Assembly (NCBI RefSeq): GCF_964355755.1
Contig: NC_092670.1
Coordinates: forward strand, 5,295,001 to 5,359,000
From: Antedon mediterranea
Lineage: Eukaryota; Echinodermata; Crinoidea; Comatulida; Antedonidae
Direction: 5' to 3'
Length of the DNA: 64,000 nucleotides
Shown here: one piece after another, positions 1 to 11,696 of the stretch
Numbering within the stretch: position 1 is the stretch's first letter
Layout of the letters: each line of letters begins with the position of its first letter
The notes under the pieces: model-generated
The model's database searches: none
Told to the model about the DNA's origin: nothing
What the model saw: the letters and a program-made list of their open reading frames with translations, nothing else
Program-made: the position numbers and the translations under genes

Positions 1-328
1 TTTGATCTCAGCATCCTGTTGTTTGATTGCCTTGCTGTAACTATATGAACCTACTGTACCTAGCATTCCCCATTCTAGCCTATAAGGTTTATCCACATTC
101 ATACAACCAATAACTATTATAAATGAACATGTAATAAAGTACTGCAACCTGCATCATATTAATCTACGTTCAGTACGATCTGGTATCATCGTCTTACTTA
201 GTCCATTTATTTTGTAGTTAACATTACACATGTAGTAATTTTAGCATGTAGACTAATACTGGGTGTAGATTTGTATGGCCTGGAGGTTTCATTAGTATTA
301 AACTCTTCTTCTCTTTTTTATTTTTTAG

Positions 329-3300
329 TGCAGTAGTTTCTAAGCCTAAAGAACTTGCCAACAGAATAGGTAGAAAGAGATCAGGAAGTGTTGATAATCT
401 TGATATTATACGTAAGTATCCATTCACACTTTGTTTTGTTTTCTATATTAATTATTTTATTTCAGATATACTGTATGTATATCCATAATTATACAAAACA
501 TTTCCTGTAAGAGAAAACGTCTATTGTTTCTAAGACTAACCCCCTTTATTCTACCCTCTATGAAGACCCGAGGTGTATTTTTACAACAAATTACTTTATC
601 ATAATGATAGTTCATTCTTATATAGCGCTCTACATGCAAGCTTCTCTAAGCACTGCACATTATTACCCCAGTCATTTTTTTGGATCAAACACGTATGGAA
701 ACATACTCCCATAATGCAGCTAGTAATCAGCGCAAAGTTGTGTCTTGATCTAACCGGGTACCCATTTATACACCTGGGTGGCGAGAGGCAAACGTAAGTA
801 AAGTATCTTGCCTAAGGGGACAAGCAATGCGGCGAGAGTTGGATTCGAACCTCGGTCTCACGATCAGTCCAACGTCCAACACCCTGCGCCACACGTCCTC
901 ACATTTCTAATTCTAATTCCTCTACATTTAATAGATGATGATGAAGACAATGTATCATCAAAATCAAAATCAAAAACTATGTGGTATACAGCGCCACCAA
1001 CATTTAATTCCAGTAGCATTCAGAGCCACAGGTAATTTTTTAAATTATCTTCCTGCATTTTTTCTCTTAATTCCATTATTTTATTTTTAAAAGAAGTTTA
1101 ATTTATTTTATAAAAATCAAGCTGTCAATGCTTTTGTATATAGCCATTTTCAAAGAAAATCCTGTTCTTTTGAGGTTTTCAAATGGAAACCGGCTTTTAA
1201 GCTCTGTCTACGCTATCAAACTTTATGTGACAAAAACAATGTGATGTGCCTATATATGGACATGATGATGTTATATCACTACCGTATTTGGGCACATCAA
1301 ACTTTTTTTGTCAAACTAGTTTGATAGTGTAGGCTGAGCTTTAGCAAAACTATAACATGTATCTAATCTGTTTTAAGTGAGGATGGTGATGACGATAACT
1401 CCAGTTTATTATCCGGTTCAGCTGCCAATGGTATGACATCAAGTGCTGATGAAAGAGAACCTTCTCCATCACCCAGCAAAGTGTCATTGCTGGGTGAACA
1501 GATCCAAGATGTACAAGCTAGTCAACGAGAAATCCATCAAGCAATAGAAGAATTACAAGTGAGTGATAAATCTTATAATAAAAATTAAGTTACAATACTT
1601 ATTTCTCTATGCTTACAAGTTGTACAATTTCCTTCTGTTCTATCAATAATAATGTAAAAAAAAATAAAATAAAATAAAATAAATCCATCTCCCATTCAAA
1701 TATATATTTTAAATGCAAATGTTATTGTTACCTTGAGAAAGTATGTTGATAACACACGAAACGTTGGGTGACGAGTTTCAACGTTTTTTCACTTTTCCTT
1801 CACAACAAAAACATTTGCATTCAAAATAATAATGTCCATAGAAACTGTTTGTAAACTTTCAAATTGTCAAAAAATATTCCTCATTCTTAGTATATTGATC
1901 AAAACATCAAGAAACGGTTTCAATTTAAGAACTATATATGTGGTGTACCGCAAACCTTGTCAACAAATCAAAATATTTTTGCTGTCTATCTTTTTATGGG
2001 CAAATTATTTATATTGAAAATGCATATAACTCAAGATTTTAATAGGCTTTTTTGATGTCACAAATATATTGATTTTCCAGAAATATACTTAGCAAAATTG
2101 TTTGAAAACATTTTCCAAACTAATAAAGAAGAATAGGGGAGATTTTATATGTTAACATTCTAATTACAGGTAGCGTTACGTGACCAAACACAACGAATCC
2201 AAATGCTGAACATGTCAACGCAAGAAATTCAGTATAGATATAATTCAATAGATGAGGGATTGTACGACATAAACAATCTTCACCAAAGTGAATTGATGGA
2301 TCTACGGCAGGTTGTGAGGTCATTGGAAGAGAAGGTTGAATACCAGGCGGCGGAGTGGACTAGGGACTTCCAAGATGCCATTGGGCAGTGTCAAACTAGG
2401 GTCAGTATAGAAATTCAGCAATTCAAATAAAATGATACACGTCTCAATGATTTATGTATGGATTACAGTATGTGTTAGTATGTCTGATAAATTTAGACAT
2501 AATTTTAATGAAAATGCCGTATCATATGTATTAGCATTCAAATTAACAAACATCTTAAATGATTGCCAAAGTAGTTTAAATAATATTAGCACATTGGCCT
2601 CATTCCTAGGCCAGCAAGCATTGCTAGTTCAGATAGGCCTGAGCTAGCCAGTCAGTGCACCATGCCAGAGCTTCAATGTGTGTTTAGTGTGACAATTTGT
2701 CATGCTCAAGTAAAATATTCAACTGCCATACATACATAGCTTGCTTCATCAAATTTGTAATTTACACACATGTGATGGTTACATATACTTTGTAGATACT
2801 GTAACTGAAATAGATAAATACACAAACACCAATCGATTGATCAATAATAATATGTTTTGTTCACATAAAATACTAAAATTTAGAACCGCAAACCCACATT
2901 TTTACTTGCCAACTTTGCCTGTTCACCAGCAATTTAAGGTTGCATTTCGTTTACCAGCAATTTAAGGTGCTTATTTGATTGGCCAAACTTTAACACTAAC
3001 TCTAAAGCTCTGTCTACACTATCAAACTTTATGTGCACATATATGGACACAATGACATCATATTACTACCATATTTGGGCACATCACACTTTTTTTGTCA
3101 AACTAGTTTGATAGTGTAGACAGAGCTTAGGGTTGGCTTACATGCAGTAATATCTGTTTAGTAAATCACTGTATATACAACATTTTTTAATAACCATTAT
3201 TTCTCTGTATTTAGATTGGAAAGATGGAGTTAGCACAGCAGCAACAGCAAGTGATTACACTAGAGGGTTACCAATACAATGCCAACACACGCGCCCTGGT

Positions 3301-4146
3301 TTATAAAGTCACCAATATAGTGTTAGCCGTATTAGCAGTTGTTTTACTAGTTCTATCAACATTAGCTAGTATACTTGCACCTTTCTTCAAAACGAGGTAA
3401 GCTTTTTTGTTGTTTTTTGTAAGCTTCTACCAAGACATGGTCTAGTACAAGGGGAGTTCAAGATTTGGTAGGTGCATACCAACCCCAGCGTGCTCACTTC
3501 CATGTTGTGTTTTAAACCAAAATGACTTATTTAATACAAAAATCTCAGTGGCTGCACCTGATCCTCAGTGTTACTTCTTCACAAATATCAATATCACAGT
3601 ATCATATCAAATTCTATAATGGAGCGTACCATGTGTATCATATGTTCTGCGTGTATCCTAGAGAGAAGGTAAGTGTTTTGTTAGAGTCTATGATACAGGC
3701 GTCACATGTGATTTCTTGTATGATACTGGAAACATTTATATAGAGTACCAAGAATCAAATGTTAAGGCAGTATTAGTCACTCGTTCACAGGTCCATCAAG
3801 TACATCCTATTTATCTCAAAATGTGCACCAAGTTAAGTGCTGGCCCTCAATTTAGAACACTCAACCATCAGAACCAGAGGGGTACGGTTCGCACTATCTT
3901 GTGTCCACATTTTGGCTAAGCAAACTTAGACTTAGAAGTCTAATAATATCAATATTAAATTTGTCTTTTTTAAATGCTTTTAACCACAAAAACAAGTTCT
4001 TTTTTTTTTTCAGAACGAGAGCATTTATATCAATTATATTTCTAGCATTAGTAATATATGGATGGCAAAAACGTGAGTTAATTGAAGAAGTGACTCACTA
4101 TGGAATCCTAAAATATAAACACTTATTTCACGGTAAAGAAGCATGA
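329..4146 (+). CDS. TMCC-family transmembrane and coiled-coil protein, 3' part of gene
   Basis: Six exons: 329-411, 935-1031, 1378-1558, 2170-2400, 3215-3396, 4014-4146 (stop TGA at 4144). All junctions are GT/AG and phases agree, giving 301 codons after a shared first base. The first coding exons lie left of the window. The order matches vertebrate TMCC1-3: a KPKELANRIGRKRSGSVDN-like segment, an acidic Ser-rich linker, a coiled coil (LLGEQIQDVQASQREIHQAI onward) with the LHQSELMDLRQ and SLEEKVEYQ blocks, a Gln run, then two hydrophobic helices (IVLAVLAVVLLVLSTLAS and AFISIIFLALVIYGW) near the C terminus. TMCC proteins sit in the endoplasmic reticulum membrane with the coiled coil facing the cytosol. 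The family call is firm; which paralogue it is cannot be decided here. Introns hold a SINE and two copies of a small MITE. Confidence 0.9.
612..903 (-). repeat. tRNA-derived SINE, copy 1
   Basis: It lies in a TMCC intron. Read on the minus strand it begins with a tRNA-like head containing a B-box (AGGTTCGAATCC) near 840-852 and ends near a GCGCTATATAAG motif at about 620. A near-identical copy lies at 49929-50242, sharing the ATACTCCCATAATGCAGC and GGGTACCCATTTATACACC blocks, which shows that it is interspersed. Confidence 0.8.
1200..1340. mobile_element. Short MITE with TTA target duplication, family 1 copy A
   Basis: A 141-bp element with terminal inverted repeats starting AGCTCTGTCTACGCTATC and ending in the inverse GATAGTGTAGGCTGAGCT. 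It is flanked on both sides by TTA (1197-1199 and 1341-1343). There is no coding capacity. The 3-bp TTA duplication is typical of PIF/Harbinger. A second copy is at 3006-3127. Confidence 0.85.
1703..1830. repeat. Small inverted-repeat element
   Basis: The ends TTTTAAATGCAAATGTT and AACATTTGCATTCAAAAT are near-perfect inverse complements about 90 bases apart. The middle holds GAAACGTTGGGTGACG and a second AACGTT. It looks like a degraded MITE in a TMCC intron. No clear target duplication is visible. Confidence 0.5.
3006..3127. mobile_element. Short MITE, family 1 copy B
   Basis: A 122-bp element with inverted ends AGCTCTGTCTACACTATC / GATAGTGTAGACAGAGCT, and an interior matching copy A (ACCATATTTGGGCACATC). 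The flanks are TAA and TAG, so the duplication has diverged. It lies in the TMCC intron before the exon at 3215. Confidence 0.8.
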
Positions 4147-7100
4147 GCGATGCCATTCCAACAAGATGTTGTACTACCGTTGAAAAACTGCTATACCAAG
4201 ATACAAAGCTTATAAATTGTACGCCATCATAAAGTTTATCAATTATGCTCTCTTTTTTATGAAAGCAATACATTATTTATAGTTTAATTGTTTATAAAAA
4301 ATTGCAAATTGCGTAATCGACAGATCATCTAGACTCTAGCACAAATGCAAGCAAAATAATACGGATATGCAGTCAGTTGTCAAGAATGTTTACCGTTTCT
4401 AGGCAACAATGTGGACATTTGTAGATATCTGAAATGAGTGGTGTTTATGTGATATTTGAGTTATTGGACCATATTGCGTAATCGACGGATCATCTGAACT
4501 TCAGCACAAAATACAAGTCGCGTCTAATAGCAAAATAATATGGATATGCAGTCAGTTTTCAAGAATGTTTACCATTTCTAGGCAACAATGTGGACATTTG
4601 TGGATATCCGAAATGAGTGGTGTTTAAGTGAAATCGGAGTTTACTGGACCATACATTCGTAAATGTTATTTTGGACCATGAAAATGTGTAGTGTTTTTGT
4701 AAATCATGCAATTTTAGTGGATGTCGCGTTTAAGGACCTGAGCATTACTGAGGCAAACATAGAACTAATTAATAGTGTAAAAAGTGGTGTTTATGGGCCT
4801 GGTAGGCTTATGCCTTGCATGGCTGATCATGCAATATATGTGTTGTACAATAAGATCAAACAGTGGTATTGTTATGGTACCTAGCCTTCAGATTTTACAG
4901 CATGTATGGTTCATTGTTCATCATTTCCAATCATGAGTGGTGTAAGCTGGGCCGTAGAAAGAGGTTAAAATCTGACAAAGCAAAAATGGATAATATTTAT
5001 TAATATTGATAGTAATACAAGCTGTACCTAGGGTACGGGGATGATGTCTGCCATTTCGGCTGCGGCCCTGGTGTAAGCCATGCATGTAATATTTTCATTA
5101 CAGTGCATGGCATTGAATTGTGCTTTAGGCCAAGTATTAAAACTCATTCCATCCAACCCTACTAATGATTTCATTTAACTATAGAAAAACCTTGAATAAG
5201 TCAAGTCAATTTTCATCCATAAAATTTTACTCATTTGACATTTGATTTAAATACAATGATGTATAATAAGTATATTCCAAAGGTATTTTTTGCTAAATGT
5301 ATTATATTCAATTGAGATTATGTTTATTATTATAGTTAGTTTATATTTTGTAATAATTTTTAAATATATATAATTGTATTAATATTAATTAATTACAGAC
5401 GTTCTATTAATATTTCTTTTTTTATGATTAATTTCTAAAACTGTGATTACAGTAGAGCCTTTCCTTTGGGACACCCATGATGCTCCCAAATATGGTAGTG
5501 AAATTACATCATCTCTTTATTTCAATATAAAATAAAAATGCTAACTTATCACTAAATTTCAAATGTAAGTATATGAAATTGAATTTATATAATTAAATAT
5601 TTTTAAAATTAAATATTTAATTACAGATATTTTTGCTACTGAAATCATTTGTCTTGCAGTAAATTTTATGGTATGCCCTCACATTTGTAATGCATTACTG
5701 CAGCGAACAGTGTACAGTTACTGCAGTATTTTAAGATATGTTGAATGCTTTAATAAAGTTCTTAGAATATTTTTGGTACATAAATCTATAATTCTATCTT
5801 GTAATAAGTAATATTTATTAATTATTATTTAAGCAACTAATGAATTGTTACTGCAATACTGTACACACAATTTAACATTACAGCATATTGACTGTTAATA
5901 TATTTGGCTACAATTATCTCACACTGTGTTTATTTTTAAATTTGAAATAACTTGACTGTTACTGCTAGTGAAGAGTGAACAGTTTGTTAGAAATGTTGTA
6001 GCATGTTTGAAGACAAAATAAGATGTTTTTATTGCCTTGATTGATGTAATATAACCTATGTGTAACGTAATAGTGTCATGATATACCAAGACCAGCAAAA
6101 AAATGCAATATGTGTCATGTTTCGTCCGCATTGTGTTTGGTTGTTGTTATCACTGAGGGAGCTGTAAAATAAGTTGAATAGAAAGTTGAGTGAATGATCG
6201 AAATATTTAAAACAAAAATTGATGTAGCATATTTTGCAATATGAAAATGACTAATTGTCTTAATTGTAAATACTATAGAAATAAAAACTAATAATAAAAT
6301 ATGAGTAGTAAATAATATATATACTATATACTTATACGATTTGTTATTATTGCTAATTAGTATTACTGTACTAAGAATATATTCATAGGAGTATTAATTT
6401 TGATGAACCATTTTATATACCTTAATCATTTTTCTTGTTTTTATTTTGCTTTTGTGATTTGTAGACAGGCTTTATGATGATGCTTCACATGCCATACAGC
6501 AGCGTTTGTCGTGAAACCTAAACATACTTAGCTATGCATCATTCACACTGTATACAACAGCCTTCCACTTGTTGTTTATATTAATATAATTCAATATACT
6601 ATGTTACTTAATATTATCTGTATATTATGTTTTATATTTGCTTTACATTGTTACTCATGTACAGTACGGCTAACAGATCGTTTACCATCACACGCGGGAA
6701 ACTAGCGTGTTATTATCGAGTGAAATTCGTGTGTGGATCCTCTATACTATACTAGATTCAAATAGGAACTAACTGAACCTCGCAATGCACGCGTGTCATA
6801 CGCCAGTAAATGGTAAAGATCTCGTTTTATCACTACTGTACATGGGTTTTTTACTGGTGTTTTTTTTATGTGTAGACGCCATAAGTCGTAATATTAACAT
6901 TGATTATAAAAAAATATACAATAGTATAACATTCCATCGTTACTAGAATAAAATGTCCAAGGATGTTGAGATTTATTGTTTTAGTCAGTAGTCACTTTGG
7001 AGTAGCGGGGCGACCTAAAATGCTATTTGATAGCTTGCACAATTAGTTCTATGTGTTTCTATTTTCCTTCATGAGATAAATTGAAGGTAAATGAGGTGTG

Positions 7101-7761
7101 GTTACGATTAGTAGGGCCTCTAATACAAAATAACTAAACAGGTACCTGCACCGGTATTGACTCTGTGTGTCAAATAAATATTAGATTTATTATAAAAATA
7201 GGTAAGAATAAGTTGGGCACGACGCTTCGGTTGGTCTACCACAGTACAGGAATACTCGGGTGCGATCTATAACTCTAGCATAGGGTGGAGAAAGTGAATT
7301 ATAAATATAAAATGAAATATAATAATAGACAATATTAAACAATAACACCTATGAATATAGAAGAATATCTTTCAGAAAAGATAAGAATTGAACCTAGCTG
7401 GATCATGTACAAATCAAAAATAACCTATTGATTTACTGTAGTAGGTATGATAGGTATAATTAATAGTTTTAATGTCCACGTCATACGAGTTGATTTAAGA
7501 AAAAACTTAAAGGAAACTTATAAAACCATCATAATTAAACATTCTTTGTTCGAAAGCAGTTGTTTAATTGAGAAACCATAACTATTGCTATCATATTAAT
7601 TTTCACTTAATTGATGACGGTATTGTGTAGGCCTACTCATTTTCGCAGGTACCCGTTTAGGGTATCACGAAACATTTAAAAGTCGACTAACGTTTTGCAA
7701 ATCTCACAAACAATCTTGTCAACTAAAGGAAGATCAACGCTATTGACTATAGACAGATACT
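4147..7761. other. TMCC 3' UTR and intergenic DNA
   Basis: The 5' part is the likely TMCC 3' UTR. A candidate polyadenylation signal AATAAA lies at 5752-5757, with an alternative near 5530. It also contains the 165-bp tandem duplication listed separately. From about 5.8 to 7.7 kb I see AT-rich unique DNA with no coding exon. The imperfect inverted pair AGATCGTTTACC (near 6677) and GGTAAAGATCT (near 6810) may be remnants of another small element. Confidence 0.6.
4308..4652. repeat. Two-unit tandem duplication of about 165 bp in the TMCC 3' UTR
   Basis: Units start at 4308 and 4473, each beginning ATTGCGTAATCGAC and each ending TGGACCAT. Both contain GATATGCAGTCAGTT and CTAGGCAACAATGTGGACAT. 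They differ by scattered substitutions and a short insertion in the second unit, so the duplication is not recent. Confidence 0.85.
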
Positions 7762-10220
7762 ATGGCAAACTTTAGTGGTAAATATCTCGTAGAAAATAAG
7801 GAGAATGTTGGTGCATTTTTAACGGCTATTGGTAAGTTTCCGATCATCAATATCTTTCGTAGGCCTAGCTTTCGTAGGCCTAGCTTATTTGATAAAATAA
7901 AACTAGGCTAGTATCGAAACACGCTTAGGATTCGATGTTTTGAATTATTTAAATGTACTGAAATTATTTAGTGGACAATCTGGTATATTTTTTTTTGTTT
8001 TACCACCTATATCGGGTTCTATATTTAATTGTATAATTTAAACATTTTGTGCTAACTGTCTGTGTGATAATATAAATGTGTTAATATATTTGGTACACCA
8101 CGAAAACGCATGGTTTAATTTGGAGGAAGTTACCAGTTAAAGAGTGTTGAAAGGAAGAGAATGAATGCCTCCATGATGTGATAACGAAATATTGGTTTTA
8201 GGACATTAGTCATTATTGAATAAAGTTTAATCAAAATAATTGTTTGTCAGGAGTACCTAGACTGAGCGTGAAACGTGGATATTAATTCAGTTTTATTACG
8301 CTCCTCCTATGTAATATAATCCGAATAATATGCTGGTTATAGTTATGAGTTAAATAATTACACCATCATCATTGTTCCACATAATATTTTACACTTTTGA
8401 GTGTAAGTAGGCCATTACCATTCTGTAATCTTGATAAAGTACTGTACAACACTATTTGAATGTTAGTCTGGGTTCCAGACAGAGTTTCGACTTAATATTA
8501 GTAAAAAGATATATATTTTGGCACATATGGCGTTTCATACGTATACTACTATACTACTCGAAATAAAATGTGCATGTACCGTATCATCTATGCCACTTCT
8601 ATGTTTTAGGACTATTTGTTTGTTGAAAGTATTATCACAGTGATGTTTAGAAGTTTGCATTTGCGACACCCTGTTGGCTCCACAAACTTCGAAACATTCT
8701 CAACAATACATTATTTCTTCCAGGAAACACGCACACATGGTGTACCGCCAACCTAACTTTACTGATTAAGTTTAAAGTACCTGAAATTGACGGATATTTT
8801 ACCTAAAACCATATTTGTTTTCAGGTGTCGGCCATGCTGCACAAATGATGGGAGGAATGATGAAGCAGCAGATTGTAATTGAGCAAGAAGACAACAAAGT
8901 CTCGTTTACTACAGTTGTTGGTTCGTTCAGTCTCGGGGCAAGGCAGTTTACTTTAGGCGAATCAAAAGACGAAACCCTAAAACATTCTAATCTTGAAGCT
9001 AAGGTATAAAAATGTTTTTTCTAACGTCAGATATCATCATCAGTTTTAATAACGCACCCAAAAAGCAATGATAAGAATACATTTTATATACAGGTTTTAG
9101 TCAATTCTTATTAATGTTCGGCTTTTTCCAAAAAGGTGCGCCCGATTCATTCTAACTTACTATATACAAGCAAAAATGAAATTGTGAACTTCTTCGGTTT
9201 TGTTTATCATCTAATATCATAAGTATACATTAAAAGCTTTTTAAAATTGTCAAAAATTCGACGCTGAGGAAGTAGGCCTACGACCAAATCCGGCTGTGAA
9301 TTGAAACTAATCCCCGTGATACAATAGGCGGGACAAAGGTATAAAAGTCTTCCATAGATGATCCATTCCGGAATTGTGGCAAATGAATATTTCTATAATA
9401 TTAAGTCTAAGCCTAGATTGAGTGTTGAAATCTGCTCGGAGCAGGTGTGTTAAGGCTCAGAAATTACCATTAGGTTACCTCTGAGAAAAACAACTAGAGG
9501 AAATAATAATAATACATGAGCACAAATGTATCACTCCCACATAATGCCTTCTGTTAAAGATACAGACACAGAAAAACTTTATTTCAACATTCACAGGAAT
9601 GTACATGTTTTTAAGAATATAGCGATGATGATGTAGAAAAAATTGTAAATTGTGTTTTCCTTTCGCTTCAGGTTCTTCTTGAATTACAAGACAAGAAACT
9701 AATTTTGACAGAAACTCCAAAAGACGGACTCCAGCGCGTTATTACAAAAGAGATGCTAGAAAATGGAAATCTGAAAGAGGTAATCTAATTATTATGATAA
9801 TATGTACGGTAACTAGCAGTGATGGTGAAAATGTGAAAAGAAAGTAAACACTAGCGACCAATCACAAGCGATGGATTATTCGAAAGGTGGCTTGTCATTG
9901 GTCAACTCGCTTGCGTTGCGCGTACGTCCTTGCGTTGGAAGTTTGAAAGAAGTAATCTAATTAGAATAACCAATTTTGATTGAAATATAAATTAGGATAA
10001 TAGTGATTATGATGATAATAAATGCAAAAATAAAGTAAAAGATTAAAGAACGAAGAGAAGAGAAATACATTTCATAATAACTTGTTCTCAAATCTCGACC
10101 ACCAATCCAATATTTAGGAGAATCGGTATTTTTGTTTATAATCCATTCTTTCTATTTTTTCAGACTTCACAGATTGGTGACATTGTTTCTACATGTACTT
10201 TAAAAAAGCTTGAAGAATAA
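7762..10220 (+). CDS. Fatty-acid-binding-protein-like intracellular lipid-binding protein
   Basis: Four exons (7762-7831, 8825-9003, 9672-9779, 10164-10220) give 137 aa. Exon lengths of about 23, 60, 36 and 18 codons and the phases (1, 0, 0) match the conserved FABP/CRABP gene layout. The protein starts MANFSGKYLVENKENVGAFL, close to the family's N-terminal pattern (GxW/YxLxxxxN), has the helix-turn segment LTAIGVGHAAQMM and beta-strand-like repeats, and ends DIVSTCTLKKLEE. Family members are cytosolic ten-stranded barrels that carry fatty acids or retinoids. Unusually, the Arg-x-Tyr pair that binds the carboxylate in the last strand is replaced by Cys-x-Leu, and the N-[FY]-[DE] part of the signature reads NVG. 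The ligand is therefore unknown. An AATAAA signal lies at 10580. Confidence 0.85.
9846..9946. repeat. Relic of MITE family 2 (GGTTCCCAC type)
   Basis: Shares ACCAATCACAAGCGATGGATTATT and CATTGGTCAACTCGCTTGCG with copies at 17500-17620, 23543-23654, 54621-54799 and 54955-55040. The ends are eroded. It lies in the last intron of the FABP-like gene. Confidence 0.65.
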
Positions 10221-11696
10221 GTCCTACAGTATAAAATCCCTGTGTCTCAATAAGCGAAACGTTTACCACCCGCGCCAATCCTTTAATTATGAGTAGGCCT
10301 ACTTGTGTGCTTTTCATAAAATGCAGATGGATGGAAACGCCTGTACATAAACCGGTCTTCCAATTCGCATGAAGTGAAAAGTGGTTATTCTTGAATTGCC
10401 TCAACCTACTGAAACTGAACTGAAATAATGATACGTTCGGTTGATTCAACTACAGTTAGACCTATATAATGTATTAGTAGGCCTATCTATTATTAACAAA
10501 TAACAATAATAGAAATTTAGAAATATTTATTTTAATTTTAAAATATATGTGATTTATTTTAAAGGCCCTTTAAGTTGTCAATAAATGTACGGTGACGTAC
10601 ACGAATTAAAACACATTTAATCCAAGAATGTTTCAATGCTTTGTCTCCGAAATTGTAAAACAATCGAATAACTTTTTAATGATTTTAAGTGAGATTTTCT
10701 TGCAGTGCCTATATAAACCAATAATAAATATGCACAATGTTTTAGAGTATAGAGAACCGACGAACACGGGTCATAGGTTAAAAGATAGAATCTAGAATCC
10801 GCACCTTTTTCCTATTTAACATGAATAGGCCTAATGCGGAATGTCATAATCATAACGATAATTATGATTATGTTTTTTGTTTTGAATATTTTTATTTTAA
10901 TGCGGGTTTAAACAAACATGTTTTGAATCCGCATTGCCAAAATGTTTCAGTTTTATCAATAAGGTTCTACGATAAAGGCCGCACATGCTACTGGATAAGG
11001 ATCATGGGTTTGCCATGTGTTCATTTATCTATCTTATCAATATCTTATCAATGTTTAAACAAGTCACTATTATACACTCATTCAATCTACAGCACGATAC
11101 TAAAAGACGAAATGGCGCTGAAGATGTTGAGCTAGTAGTACGCTGTTTTTGGATTGTAAATTTCGAATTAGGTATGCTATTTTTAACTACACTTTGTTTA
11201 TAACGAATCAAGTTAGGTATATTGCTTAATAATTCGAATATTGTTAGAACACATGGCGTTGATATGTTGTTACTGGCGCAGTGCAGTACCAGTGTGACGC
11301 CCATAATACAAACACAAATTAAGTATTGTATGCAATGCGTTACAAACATAACTTAACATTATTACATAATTATAGTGAGTAGGATTCCAACCCTCTCTGT
11401 CGAAAAGGTTTCCAATGTCTGGAGTCTTTAGAAAAAGAGGAGAGATACACGCGCAGATGATTCAATTTGATATAATTAATGTTGTTCACATGAAATTAAG
11501 GATTCGCGAGTTCGCATCACATGTTCTGCTTTTCAATTCGAGAATTAGACCTGTATAAATTCCTTTTTTTTTCAAAATCAATTTGGAGACTTTTCAAAAA
11601 GATGAACGACGCATGCACTCAAATAATTACAATAATTCAAACGACACTAATGACATTACACTATTGTTGTTATGTAGGACTTTGTTTGCATATACA
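10221..11696. other. Intergenic DNA between the FABP-like and PiT genes
   Basis: It starts with the FABP-like 3' UTR (AATAAA at 10580-10585). A perfect-looking AT palindrome, CATAATCATAACGATAATTATGATTATG arms, lies near 10845-10871. The ORFs around 10.8-11.3 kb on both strands lack family features and I do not count them as genes. The last part must contain the PiT promoter and 5' UTR. No TATA box can be assigned with confidence. Confidence 0.5.

Noticed and set aside
2432-2965. Open frames just after a TMCC exon
   Set aside because: They lie in an intron; the preceding exon ends at a proper donor (2401) and joins the next exon in phase.
10821-11349. Overlapping frames of about 105 codons on both strands
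   Set aside because: No domain, no splice context, AT-driven composition, and mutually overlapping.
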